Positions 12,888 through 24,140 of a DNA stretch of 64,000 nucleotides are shown in pieces (within the stretch, counting starts at the first letter, position 1; every line of letters starts with the position of its first letter). Made by a program: the position numbers and the translations under genes. The stretch comes from Cinnamomum chago (taxonomy: Eukaryota; Streptophyta; Magnoliopsida; Laurales; Lauraceae): contig CP142456.1 in assembly GCA_038049695.1 (NCBI GenBank), forward strand, positions 16,210,501-16,274,500, given 5' to 3'. Below the pieces are notes generated by a model. The model was not told the origin of the DNA. It saw only the letters and a list, made by a program, of their open reading frames with translations, and searched no databases.

Positions 12888-13625
12888 TGTCACATCGTAA
12901 TCCCTAATCACCCAGGCCTAGGGTAATCCCCAAGGCGTGACACACGTACTCCCGTGATTCTGTTCCTATCTCAAGCCAAATACAACACACGAAGGAAAGA
13001 AAAACAACTTTTCCACATGTGAGTCAAGCTCACTAAACCGGTCAATAACAGTTAATTCATAGCGGAAGCTGTAGTTCATATATATGAAGATATCATTTCC
13101 CATTCAGTCCAATTAAGCATTCAAATTTAATATAAAAGAATTATACAATTATATACGTTGCTTTACAAAAGAGGGTGTATAAAAGAACCCTATACAACAC
13201 TACCAAAAGTATAAACAAAAGAATAACTAAAACTAAGTAAGACCCACACAAAAAGGGGCTGCCACACTCTATTGCAACATCTCCAAAATATATAACCCAC
13301 ACTTCGAGTAAGGCGTCTAAACAAGCCTTTGTTCTGGCCACTCCTCTAGTCCTGGAGGTACCTCCTGTGTAACCTCCTCTCCCTCCTATGCCTCTTCAAG
13401 GCCGGGAGTTACACCTGCGACTGTGACCCCAAGAGTAATATCTCAATATGACGATCTTGCAAGTATATAGGCAATAATGAGGAAATACATAATGTTACAA
13501 ATTGAATTTAAAGATATTGAGATTAACAGATGTCAATGATAAGTAATGACTGGGCAAATTGTACTAAAAATCGAATAATTTATGCTTGTGAATCAAAGAA
13601 AATGAAAACAAACTAAATGGCTACT

Positions 13626-16600
13626 TGTCGCGACCCCGGACCGGGTTACCGAGGTCCTGATCCGGGATCAGGACTATTAAATGATGATGATGTTAAAGAT
13701 GTACCACAACAGTTTAACAATACCATGCATTTATTTAATTTCCCACAGGTGTCCGCGGTGAGGATATCACAACCATACATGAACATTTCTATAAGTGCGA
13801 AAGCGTGTAGCAAATCAAATATTTAATCCATCTCAAATCATAAAGATAAATACACAAGTATAGTACCGTATCAGAATGAGCAATGGTCATTGGCATGTTA
13901 CCCAAAAGTAAGTTAAAGTTTATACAAATATCATTTAATTACATCTCCCCAAAAATAGAGGCCAACAAAGGCCAATATAAACAAAATACCAATCCAAAGA
14001 ATGGTTAAACAATTTCCCAAAATATTAAGTCTCTCAAAGCAACTAAACTTCTAAATGGCGTCATCAGCATGCCACTCAACTAACTGCTGCGGTTCTCCGA
14101 CCGCCTCCTCATGCTCCTCCTCGGGATAACCACCAACGAGACCTGAGTACCAAAAGTGGGTCAAACACGACGGTTTGGCAAATGGTAAAATACAATGACA
14201 ATATGGTAATACATGAATTTACCTTCAAAAGCATTTAAACCTGTTTAAATAACAATTTCTATAAACAAGATAAACATTTATTCAAATACAAGTATGCATT
14301 GTAAAACATGTAAGGTAACAAAGGAAACGGGAAACAAGCAAGATGGCAACCACACGAAGCTAAGTCCTCTATCACTAAAGCAATAGAGCAATAACTAGGC
14401 ACTGATCTCAGTCACTAGAGGTGAGGAGAAACAGTGGATCTTATAAATACATATACATATACTATACATGACCGCGGTAGCGAGCCGGGCATCGGGAACC
14501 ACAGTAGCAATCTGCGGCATCGGGACAAGACCACGGTAATAACCGGGTAGCGGGATCCAAACTGCAGCTGGCGGGACAAGAAGGGGATCTCCAAGTCGGT
14601 GGATCAGACCAACAGGGTTATCCAAGCTTAGTGGTGCTGACTCATAGGTCAAATAACAAATCGAGACATATGCAAGTAAATCAAGTACAAATAAATAGAC
14701 GGGCAGGACGGGGGTGCTCAAGGGCACACTGTCGTTTTATGTGGTGCAATGCACTTCAAGAAAAATAACTATTTCAAGTGTAATTCAATGCTTTCGGGAA
14801 AACAAGACATGTAGTATAAATCTTGGGATCGGTAAAGTACAATAAACAATTGAAATTTCGGGTAAAGTATCGGGTTCAAGATTTATTTAAAGTGGATAGG
14901 GACCCCGTATGTCACTCTAATAACAATTTGGTACTCTTTGAGTTTGGGGACATTCCAGGCTCCTTATACACTTTGAATTTTCAAAACTTCGGATGACATC
15001 TTCATGATATGGTTTCTTTCTCAAATGGCCTCATACATTACTTAGTAAATCTCCTTGACATAGAGGGGTTCCCAATGAGTAGTCCCAAACGTTTAAATAG
15101 TTCATCATTGGCCTAACGTAGCCTTTGACCAACAAAGCTCATCGCTCGAGCGAACCGGAGAGTTCGCTCGAGCGAGGAGCTCTCTAGAATGGCTGTCTGG
15201 GTGGGTTCGCTCGAGCGCAGTAGAGGTCGCTCGAGTGAACTCATTGGTTCGAGCGAAGTTTTTAGTGTGCTCGAACGAGCGACTCTCTGGAACAAGTTCT
15301 AGGATGTCCGCTCGAGCGACCAAGCTACTGGAATGGTCCGAACCCTTTTTTGGACACTTCGCTCGAGCAAAGTGTCATATTCGCTCGAGCAAACTGTCCA
15401 GAAACTAATTCCGGACCAGTTCAACTCCTCTCTATATCTTCCTTCTACAACCTCTTTTTAGCCACTTTCATACATCAAATGAGGAGTCTAAAACTTCATT
15501 CAAATAACATCAAATCTTTCACTACATCCATCCCCTTCTCCTCCATCAATATCACATTCAATACAAGGAAAGAAAGAAGAAAACCATTTCACATGAGATA
15601 TATTTGGGACAAAACAAGAGGAATTAAATGCTATGAACCAACACATCTCTTTGATATAAATGCACCATTAATACTCTATCATGAACATTTTTTTCAAAAC
15701 AAAGCAATAAATAGGCATGAGTGGAAAATACTAAAATCATTGGAAACTTATAAAAATCAATCATCCACTTGCCTTGGGTCTTCTAGTCAATGAGATCAAG
15801 CTCTACGACTCTCCAAGCAAAGAATCCAAGCTATGAACAAAATCCCAAAATAAAACCCTAAAATGGTCAAACAATGAAATAGAAAAGGGGAACCTTACAA
15901 TAATGAAGGTGAAGCTTCTCTAGGGCTAGAGGAACACAAATCTAGAAGAAGGGAAGGATTACTTACATGAGGGTTCTTCAAAAGGCAAAGTGAGCTCAAA
16001 GAAAGTCTTGGAATGGAGGGTTTTCTCTAGCAATGGTATCAATAGAGAGCTATAGTGATGAGGAAGAAGATGATGATCTCCACCTCTCAATTTGTGCAAG
16101 GTTGGTGGTGGATTTGGTGATGGAAGGCAAGAGCAAGAAGGAAGGCAATGAAAACCCTAGGTTCTCACTCTTGTGCTGGAAAAATGGAAATGAAAGGGAA
16201 GGGTTCCCTTATAAACAAGTGGGGAGTGGGCTCCACTACTAAAATCTAATTGGGTTGAAAACATGGCTTTCGGGCTTCTAATGAATTCAACGAAGAAGAG
16301 AAAAGTGATCGTTGAAATATCTAGTTTCCAAAAAGTATATGTTTCGCAGGTTTCGGGAATATCAAGTTTCGAGTACAGATTTAGTGCATAATGACTGTTT
16401 TGCCCTCAAGGCTATGAAATCGGGTTTCAGGATCTCAAACGGGGATGGGATCAACATGAAAGTTGTAGGGATTAACAATACAAATAAAAAGGGATTAAAA
16501 CCATGAATGTAAAAATCTCCGATAAATCCCCAAACACATGCAAGGTCATAAAAAGGAACCCCCAAAGGGCCCCACTAATCTCAAAGCAATCAAAATTCCC

Positions 16601-16716
16601 CAAAACTATTTCAAAAGCTATTCCAAACCCAACTTAGCCAAAATCACTAATCAAGCTTAGAACTAACACACAACTTAATTAGTACTAATCGAGTTCACTT
16701 GGGTCGGGGTCTTACA
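13626..16716 (-). mobile_element. Solo LTR (3.09 kb) of a related Gypsy family
   Basis: It is bounded by TGTCGCGACCCCGGACCGGG on the left and GGGTCGGGGTCTTACA on the right (TG...CA ends) and flanked by a perfect 5-bp duplication CTACT (13621-13625 and 16717-16721). Read on the minus strand it starts TGTAAGACCCCGACCCAAG and ends GGGGTCGCGACA, resembling the LTR ends of Gypsy-1 and Gypsy-2. No gag or pol motif is present, so it is most likely what remains after LTR-LTR recombination. The ORF at 15350-15793 inside it matches nothing I recognise. Confidence 0.85.
15138..15400. repeat. Array of GCTCGAGC palindromes in the solo LTR
   Basis: About seven copies of CGCTCGAGCG or one-mismatch variants, plus GTTCGAGCGAA and CTCGAACGAG variants, spaced 20-40 bp apart. 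Spacers are often pyrimidine-rich or end in CTGGAA or CCAGAA. The same array type occurs in both Gypsy-1 LTRs. Confidence 0.85.
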
Positions 16717-17554
16717 CTACTACCCTAAGCTCATCCCCTCAAAAGAGAGCAAAATTAGTTGCGATGTCACCAGCAACCTGGCCAAAGGCTAACTGGCTAC
16801 CTGGGTCTGGAGTTTCAGTGCTCCAGATGACTTATTGCAGTAGTCTCGAATCACTAAACCAAGTTCAACCCCGTCGGGTATTACAGGGTCGAAGATAAGT
16901 AGTGCCGACTTAATCGAATCAAATAACAATCGAATAATAATCGGATTTGAGTAAGTTGTATTTCACTTGTTCATAGTCAAATCGAATAGTAATCACATAT
17001 TACAAAGACTTACTCGATCCGCATTTTTCCAATGACTATTGAATAGGATATACAATACTGAAGTTACTAATTGAATGTAAACAATTGGACCTCAATAAAT
17101 ACTAATAATGCAATCAATCTACTGATTAGGAATTGATATCAAAATGAGATCTGTACTCCAATATATATGAAATGCAATAATTTAATCAATCAAGATATTT
17201 TACAAACCAACACTAAACTATTAATTGTTAGTCTTTCATCGTCCAATACAAGGTAGGCTGGGAAGGTCAACATACTACTACCTCGTTAGGTGTCACTATT
17301 TATGAAAAATACGTTGAATTTCCAAACTATCCTTCATGGCGTAGTGTTAGACTAATGAGTATCCGTTGGACAAATTAATAAAGTTAACGGTCCCATTTTA
17401 AGGTCAGAAGACTCACAAGGATCCTAAATCCTATGGAAAACAAGGGTATGCACCTTAAATTATCATTGAGGGGTAATTAAGGTGGCTTATGATAGGTTAA
17501 GGGTGGTATTTCACCCTAAGAATTGGATCAGAAAGGACCCAGGTGTCCACTTCA

Positions 17555-17765
17555 GGGGTTCACTCGAGCGGACCCCATCCAGAGGTTTAATCACTCGTGC
17601 GACCCATTTCGTTCGCTTGAGCGAGGGTGTCAGGGGTGTGGTCGCTAGAGTGAACCCATTCAAAGAGGTGTTCGCTCGGGCGGTCTCTTTGATTGCTCGA
17701 ACGAGTGCTTCAAATGGAGGTTCACTCGAGCGAATACTCCAGTTCGCTCGAGAGAACTATCCAGA
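17555..17765. repeat. Array of CTCGAG-type palindromes in the Gypsy-1 3' LTR
   Basis: About eight degenerate copies: CACTCGAGCGG, CACTCGTGCGA, CGCTTGAGCGA, CGCTAGAGTGA, CGCTCGGGCGG, GCTCGAACGAG, CACTCGAGCGA, CGCTCGAGAGA. This is the paralogue of the array at 25655-25845. Confidence 0.8.
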
Positions 17766-18830
17766 ATTTCTTATTTGGAATTCTCCATGTTTCTTCTTCC
17801 ATTCAATTTCTAACTCCCTTCCACTACCAAAACCTGCACAATGGAGCCTCCTTGCTCCCATTTACATAATATGAAATCCTTCCATCCATTTATAAATCAA
17901 ACCATATAGATAATCCAACCCATTCATTTATTAAGAGAATAGAAATTTTGAGAAAGAATATTATTGGAATCAAAAGGTAATAATTCATCACATGAGTCCA
18001 AATTAAAGCTTATACTTGCCTCAAATGATGTTTCTAAGCCCTCACTTCACCACTAGTCTCAAAGAACCCTAAAATCCCCAATAATCCAAACCCTAATCAC
18101 AAGTAAACACCAAAACACTAGTAAATGTCCATGCATGATTATGAGAGGTTCTCTTGACTCTAGTGCAACTCAAAATATCACACATGAGGGTTTAACTCTT
18201 ACCTCTTAACAAGGATTTCGAATTGGAAGAGAATAGAAGAGGTAGTGGAGATGGTTTCTTACCAACTAAGAGAAAGAAGAGGATGGAGAAGATGAAGATG
18301 AGCTCCCCTCCTAGCTCCCAAGGCACATGCTAAGACCCCTTGATGGTTGAGTAGAGGAAGAGAAGAAGAAGAAGAAGAAGTGTAGAGAGGAGAGGAATGA
18401 AAAGGGAATGAAGAAGAGAAGGGTAATTGCATATAAAGGGATAAGAAAACCCCTTTTCGCAAGAAAGTCCACCAAAACTAGTATAATTTCATTGAGTCAA
18501 ATGGTCGTCCATATATCAACGATTGATCAAATGAAGTAGGCTCTAATATGAAAATTGACGTGCTCGTCGAAATACACACGATGATACTAAAAAGACGTGC
18601 AATTGATGCAAAATGCGAAAATCGTTAATTACGAAAAAACCCTTGACTCTACCCAACCGATTCAATTCGGTTCCAACTCACATATCCAAGGCTCAAGACT
18701 CAACTAGCTTAGTCTATAGAGGCTAATTAGCACTAATCATCATAATTAGTAATTAAACATAATTAATTTAGCTAAAACACCATTAATTAGCAATAATCAT
18801 GGTTAAATTGGGTCGGGGTGTATGGTGCTC

Positions 18831-20222
18831 TCAAAGGAGTTTCACCCAATGAATTGTTCTTGTCCGAAGCACTTGCTCTTTCTCGTCAATGATATGGAGT
18901 GGACGCTCGATATATGTGGAGTCAGACTTAATTTGAACTTCTTCATACTGGATGACTTGAGATGGGTCCCAAACGTACTTGTGTAACATAGAAACATGGA
19001 ATACGTCATGTACTCGTGCGAATTCGGGAGGAAGTTTCAATCTATAGGCCACGTCACCTGTTTGGCTCATAATTTCGAACAGTCCCACATATCTTGGTGA
19101 GAGTTTCCCTTTTTTACCGAACCGGATGGTGCCTTTCATCGAAGACATCTTTAGAAATACCCAATCTCCAACTTGAAATTTCAGTTTCCTTCTCCTGTTG
19201 TTCGTATAGCTTTTCTACCTAGACTGTGCAATCTTCAGTCTCTCTCTGACTTGAAGGAATTTCTCAGTTGTATCTGCGATGATAGTAGGTCCGTGAAAAC
19301 TCCCCGTACCGACCTCTTCCCAACAAACCGGATTCCTACAACTCCGTCCATAAAGAGCTTCAAAAGGCATCATCCCAATAGTCGAATGAAAGTTGTTATT
19401 ATACACAAACTCACATAGAGCCAAATGTTCGTCCCACTCACCACTAAAATCAAGAACACTGGCTCGAAGCATGTCTTCTAAAGTCTAAATGGTGCGTTCG
19501 GATTGCCCGTCTGTCTGCAAATGGAAAGCGGTGCTGAAGCTGAGTTTGGTGCCAATGGATTGCTGAAACGATTGCCAAAATGACGAAATGAACCTCATAT
19601 TTCGGTCAGAGACTATCGAAACTGAGGTACCATGCAATCAAACTATCTCCTTCACGAAGAGCTTTGCCATCTCGTTGAACTTCATACCCTTCTTGAAAGG
19701 AAGAAAATGGGCTAATTTCGTCAACTGGTCAACTATCACCCAAATCACGTTGTTCTTCCAACTAATCAATGGTAGATCCGAAATGAACTCCGTTGATATA
19801 TGCTCCCATTTTCACTGAGGGATAGACAAAGGATGTAACAAACTCAGAGGCTTCATGTGTTCAAACTTTACTCGCTGACAGGTGTAACACTTGGATACGA
19901 ATTCCGTAATTTACCTCTTAATATTATTCCACCAAAATCTCCTCTTGAGATCTCGATACATCTTCATACTCCCAAGGTGCATCGCGTATCTGGCATTGTG
20001 TGCTTATATCAAAATCAAAACTATCAGCTGATCAGTCCTCGGCACACACAATCGATTCCCAAAATACAAGACTCCATCCACTAATTGAAAATCAGGCTTC
20101 TCGGCAATATGGTCTCTTATCTTAGCCAAATTAGGGTCTTCGAATTGCTTATTCTTGATTCGATTCATCAACTCTGGGTCATACACCGACATGGCTGCCA
20201 TCATTACCGAATCACTAATCAA
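18831..20222 (-). pseudogene. Gypsy-1 integrase with partial chromodomain tail
   Basis: Broken into several frames. Zinc-binding part near 19880-19990 (CYTCQRVK). Core: WEHISTEF where the family has a catalytic Asp (here Glu), then SIVSDRNMRF with the second Asp, TDGQSERTI with the catalytic Glu, and YNNNFHSTIGMMPFEALYGR. The C-terminal part (18831-19148) has KGKLSPRYVGLFEI, VFHVSMLHKY, and YIERPLHIIDEKEQVLRTRT, the start of a Tekay-type chromodomain. It then stops at WVKLL, where the usual W.NH...EATWE segment should follow. The sequence instead joins the 3' LTR, so a deletion removed the chromodomain end, the polypurine tract and the LTR tip. Confidence 0.85.
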
Positions 20223-21051
20223 TCAGACTTTTACATTTAGCTCCTCAAAAGCATCAAACTTGCACCATTGTGTGCTCATAGCTGCAACTAAAGATGACTT
20301 CCTACTCTAGGCATCAGCCACTGCGTTCTCTTTTCCTATAATATACTTGATTGGGAAATCGTAGTCCTTTATGAATTCCAGCCATCGTCTCTGCCTCATG
20401 TTGAGATCTTGTTTAGAAAACAAAAACTGTAAGTTGCAATGATCCGAGTGCACTTTGAATTATTCTCCATACAAATAATGTCTCCAAAGCTTCAGTGCAA
20501 ACACGATAGCTACTAACTCAAGGTCATGGGTGGGATGATTTCTCTCGTGATTCTTCAATTGCCTTGATCCATAGGCTATAACCTTTCCATTCTGCATAAG
20601 GACACACCCCAAACCAACCTCAGATGCGTCTGAATATATCACAAAACCTCCTGAGCCTTTAGGTAAGGACAAAATTGGAGCGGTCATTAACTTCTCTTTC
20701 AGAGTTTGAAAACTGGACTCACATTACTTAGTCCATATAAATGGCACATCCTTCCTAGTCAACTTGGTCAATGGGGCTGAGATCTTGGAAAAGTCCTTGA
20801 CGAATCTGCAGTAGTACCCTGCAAGGCCTAGAAAGCTTTGAATCTCTGCCACTGTCTTCTGACTTCGCCAATTTATAACAACTTCTACTTCACTGGATCC
20901 ACTCTTAAACTATCTCGAGAAATAATATGCCCCAAAAAGGCCACTTGTTCAAGCCAAAAATCACATTTCTCAAGCTTAGCATATAATTGATGAATCCTCA
21001 AAAGATGAAGCGAAGATCTGAGTTGAGCTACAAGTTCTTCTATAGACTTAG
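20223..21051 (-). pseudogene. Gypsy-1 end of reverse transcriptase and RNase H
   Basis: After the TRIM the minus strand continues with the thumb and connection ([31 protein letters not shown]), then RNase H ([40 protein letters not shown]). The RNase H Asp and Glu residues in SDAS and DLELVA are visible. Several stops interrupt it (for example after YLYGE). Confidence 0.8.
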
Positions 21052-21654
21052 TGTAACGCCCCACCCTTCACACATGCATGTTATTGTCCGCTTTGGCCCA
21101 CGGGCCTCACGGTTTTGCTTCTGATGGGCCTCAACCCATCAAAAGGCCTCATACAAGGTAATGGTGTAAGCTCTATATATAACCCCATTCACTTTCCTCT
21201 CTATAGTCAATGTGGGACTCCAAGGCGTCACAATCCACCCCCCTTAAGGCTGCACGTCCCTATGCAGTAGCTTGCCAGTTCATGTAGCCTGCCTGCCCTC
21301 TTGGCCCACCCACATGGAGACCCGCCCACTTACACCAGGCCACGGCAGGGGACCCACACTCGAACTAGTCGAGAGTCGGCTTTGATACCATTTGTAACGC
21401 CCCACCCTTCACACATGTATGATATTGTCCGCTTTGGCCCACGGGCCTCACAGTTTTGCTTTTGATGGGCCTCAACCCATCAAAAGGCCTCATGCAAAGT
21501 AAGGGTGTAAGCTCTACATATAACCTCATTCACTTTCCTCTATATAGTTGATGTGAGACTTTAGGGCGTCACAATATCATGCACCCTTACCTTGCATGAG
21601 GCCCGTGGGCCAAAGCGGACAATTTCATGTATGAGTGAAGGGTGGGGCGTTACA
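21052..21654 (-). mobile_element. TRIM (terminal-repeat retrotransposon in miniature) inside Gypsy-1 reverse transcriptase
   Basis: Two direct 181-bp LTRs (21052-21232 and 21393-21573) begin TGTAACGCCCCACCCTTCAC and end GGCGTCACA on the plus strand. The 160-bp interior has a primer site at the right LTR (minus strand TGGTATCAAAGCC, plus 21378-21390) and a polypurine tract AAGGGGGGTGGAT (minus strand) at the left LTR, so the element reads on the minus strand. No coding capacity. An extra 81 bp at 21574-21654 is an inverted partial LTR copy. Flanks are CTTAG (21047-21051) and CTTGG (21655-21659), a 5-bp duplication with one mismatch. It interrupts the reverse transcriptase just after DDILVYSK. 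Confidence 0.85.
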
Positions 21655-22760
21655 CTTGGAGTAGACTAAAATATCATCAATGAAAGCCACGATAAACTGA
21701 TCGAGGTAAGGAGCGAAGATCCTATTCGTCAATGCCATAAATATCGTCGGGGCATTGGTTAAGCCAAAGGGCATCACAAGAAATTCTTAATGACCGTATC
21801 TCGTCCTAAACGTTGTCTTCTCAATGTCTTGCTCACGGACTCTTAGCTGGTGATATCCGGATTTGAGATCGATCTTTGAAAAGTAAGCTGCTCCCTGAAG
21901 CTGGTCAAACAGTTCGTCGATGCGAGGTAACAGGTACTTGTTCTTTATCGTCACTTGATTGATCTGTCTATAGTCTATGCACATTCGGAGAGTCCCGTCT
22001 TTCTTCCTCACGAACAACACTGTAGCTCCCCATGGCGATACGCTAGGACGTATGAGTTCCTTGTCCAGCAAGTCTTGAATTGCTCCTTCAATTTTCTAAG
22101 TTCCGCTGGAGCCATTCTGTACGGTGCCTTAAAAATCGGAGCGGTACCCGGTGCTAAGTCAATAGGAAAATCCACTTCTCTAGGTGGAGGTAATCCTAGA
22201 ACCTCGTCAAGAAATACATCGGGAAATTCACACCCCACCGAAATTTCTTCTAGCTTCCTGAGCGGTCTCTTCTCGGAGATAAAGGCGAAGTAGCCTTCAC
22301 AGCCACTCTCTAGTAGCTTCACAGCATCCAATGCTGAAACAAGTCCGGTACTGGATCTCTCTCTGCGCACACCCTCGAATATGACATTCGACTCAGGTTC
22401 TTCCACCTTAAAGGTGATAGTCTTGTGGATGCAGTCCATACAAGCTCGATATCTCGCGAGCCAATCCATCCCAAGGATGACGTCAAAGTCTTGCATTGCT
22501 AGAATTATCAAATCTGCGGGCATCAACAAATCCCCGATCTGAACACTACATCTAGGATAATAGTTATCACAAGTTACTCGCTTATCCACCGGGGTAGTCA
22601 CCATCAACACGAATGGTAGCAACTTAGGTGGGTGCTAAAGTCCACTAGCAAAATGAGACACCACAAATGAATGTGTGGACCCCGAATCAAATAGAGTCCT
22701 GGCATCTCTAGCGCAAATCAACACTGTACCTTCTACTACAATGCCAGCTGCTTCTACCTA
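21655..22760 (-). pseudogene. Gypsy-1 protease and reverse transcriptase (first part)
   Basis: The protease active-site region FDSGSTHSFVVSHF lies near 22690, followed by a stop, then LGMDWLARYRACMDC. The linker CEFPDVFLDEV.GLPPPREVDF and APYRMAPAEL are hallmarks of this chromovirus lineage. Reverse transcriptase motifs are [59 protein letters not shown] and the catalytic FIDDILVY just before the TRIM. Frames change near 22050 and stops occur (for example RYGH*EFL), so no full-length product is possible. Confidence 0.88.
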
Positions 22761-23922
22761 CTTAAGATTTGTTGCAAAAAGTCTCCCCGCTTGTTGTGGC
22801 AACTATCGAGCCTGTTGACGCTATTGTCCTAGCCTCCCTTGTTGTTGTCGTTGTTGTTGCTGGGGTCTTGGAGGTGGTGCTGGTAATGCCAACCGTTGAG
22901 GTGGGGCTAAAAGTGTTGGCCTGGTTGACTTCTAAGGAGGTTGCTGCAGAGGTGCTCCATAACCACCTCTATTTCTAGGGCAGGCATCATAGATCCACAT
23001 AAAACGCACGCACCGGTGTTTCTCCAACACCTCTCAGTAGGGTGCCATTTTCCGCAAGTCCCACACTTATGCTCGTTAGGCCCAATTGCTACCCCCTTCT
23101 TCTTCTTATGTTGAAAGCCTCTTCCAGAATGAGCCATACTTCTCTTAGGGTCTACATTTCTTTTCTTAATAGCCATTTCTTTTGCAGTATCAGCTCGATC
23201 AATTGCATCCTGAAATGTTTTAGGCCTCTTGTACATTATCACATGTTCCTCATACATAGGATGAAGCCCTCCAAAGAATCTCTTCACTTTCTTTTCTTCT
23301 GTGTCCACTAAGTCCTTGGCAAACTTGGACAACTGGAGGAAGGTATGCACATATGTTGCCACTGTCATCTGGTTTTGCTTGAGGGAGATGAATTCTTCTT
23401 CTTTTCTCCGGTACACATGGTCCCGTATGAATTTGCGGCAGAACTGTTCTTGGAAGGTCTCCCAAGTTGTGGCATTAGGCATGACTTTATAATCATCTCG
23501 AATACTTTTCCACCAATCTTTGGCGACGCCTCAAAACATTGAGGTAGTGAGTACGACTCGCTGTTTGTTGTCACAGACCACTGTCTCAAACACGTCGCTT
23601 ATATGTTCTAGCCACTCATCAGCTTGTAGTGCGTCCTCTTTTCCCTGGAACTCCGTAGCCCTCTCTTCCGAAACTTTTCATACAATGCATTTGGGTCGTA
23701 TTCCTTAGATTGGATAACCACTTGGGTTCCCGGATTTGGCTATGTCTGACCTTGCCTGGCCATCATCATTACTAGATTTTCATTGGTCTTGGCCATCTGC
23801 TCCATCAACATCATCATGTGTGCTTCCATAGAAGGAGGGTCGTTTTCTAATACAACGAACGAGTCATCATTGTGGGACTCGTTATTTCCACCATTATGCC
23901 CACTTCCAGATTCGGGCGCCAT
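22761..23922 (-). pseudogene. Gypsy-1 gag
   Basis: The likely start is MAPESGSGHNGG at 23922. The core Retrotrans_gag segment is WETFQEQFCRKFIRDH, followed by LKQNQMTVATYVHTFLQLS and GLHPMYEEHV. A zinc knuckle, CGTCGKWHPTERC (C-x2-C-x3-H-x4-C), lies near 23050, followed by a Gln/Pro-rich linker towards the protease. Frameshifts break the frame near 23480-23740 and after the knuckle. Gag coats the element RNA and forms the virus-like particle. Confidence 0.82.
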
Positions 23923-24116
23923 TGACCTGCAAAACAATTGTAAAAGTTAGGACAACCCAATAACTCTCTCCACACAATACTAAAGAAAGGTACCAAAGCT
24001 AACAATAAACTCACAACTAACAATAAACTAGCCCTAAAATTCTACACTCTCAGTCTATTCTAACGGATTCTCAAAACGTTTCTAATTGGTTACTAAGTCT
24101 TTTAGAAAGGCTTTCA

Positions 24117-24130
24117 GGGCTTTGATACCA
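24117..24130 (-). promoter_or_regulatory. Primer-binding site of Gypsy-1
   Basis: Minus strand TGGTATCAAAGCCC, 10 bp from the 5' LTR edge at 24141. It is complementary to the 3' end of initiator tRNA-Met with one change from the usual TGGTATCAGAGC. Confidence 0.8.
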
Positions 24131-24140
24131 TACTTACGTA

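Larger units (their letters stand above)
12888..18822 (-). repeat. 3' LTR of Gypsy-1, interrupted by a solo LTR
   Basis: The plus-strand left edge TGTCACATCGTAATCCC matches the left edge of the other LTR at 24141. Homology resumes after the solo LTR at 16717 (CTACTACCCTAAGC) and runs to 18822. The element-side end is damaged: where the 5' LTR ends ...GGGGTGTAACA, this copy reads GGGGTGTATGG and runs directly into integrase coding sequence, so the first bases of the LTR and the polypurine tract are missing. Confidence 0.85.

Noticed and set aside
12327-12911. 194-aa minus-strand ORF rich in Ser, Leu, Phe and Pro
   Set aside because: It reflects purine-rich LTR sequence; overlapping frames are equally open and no domain is visible.
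15350-15793. 147-aa plus-strand ORF
   Set aside because: It lies inside a solo LTR and crosses the palindrome array; no protein features.
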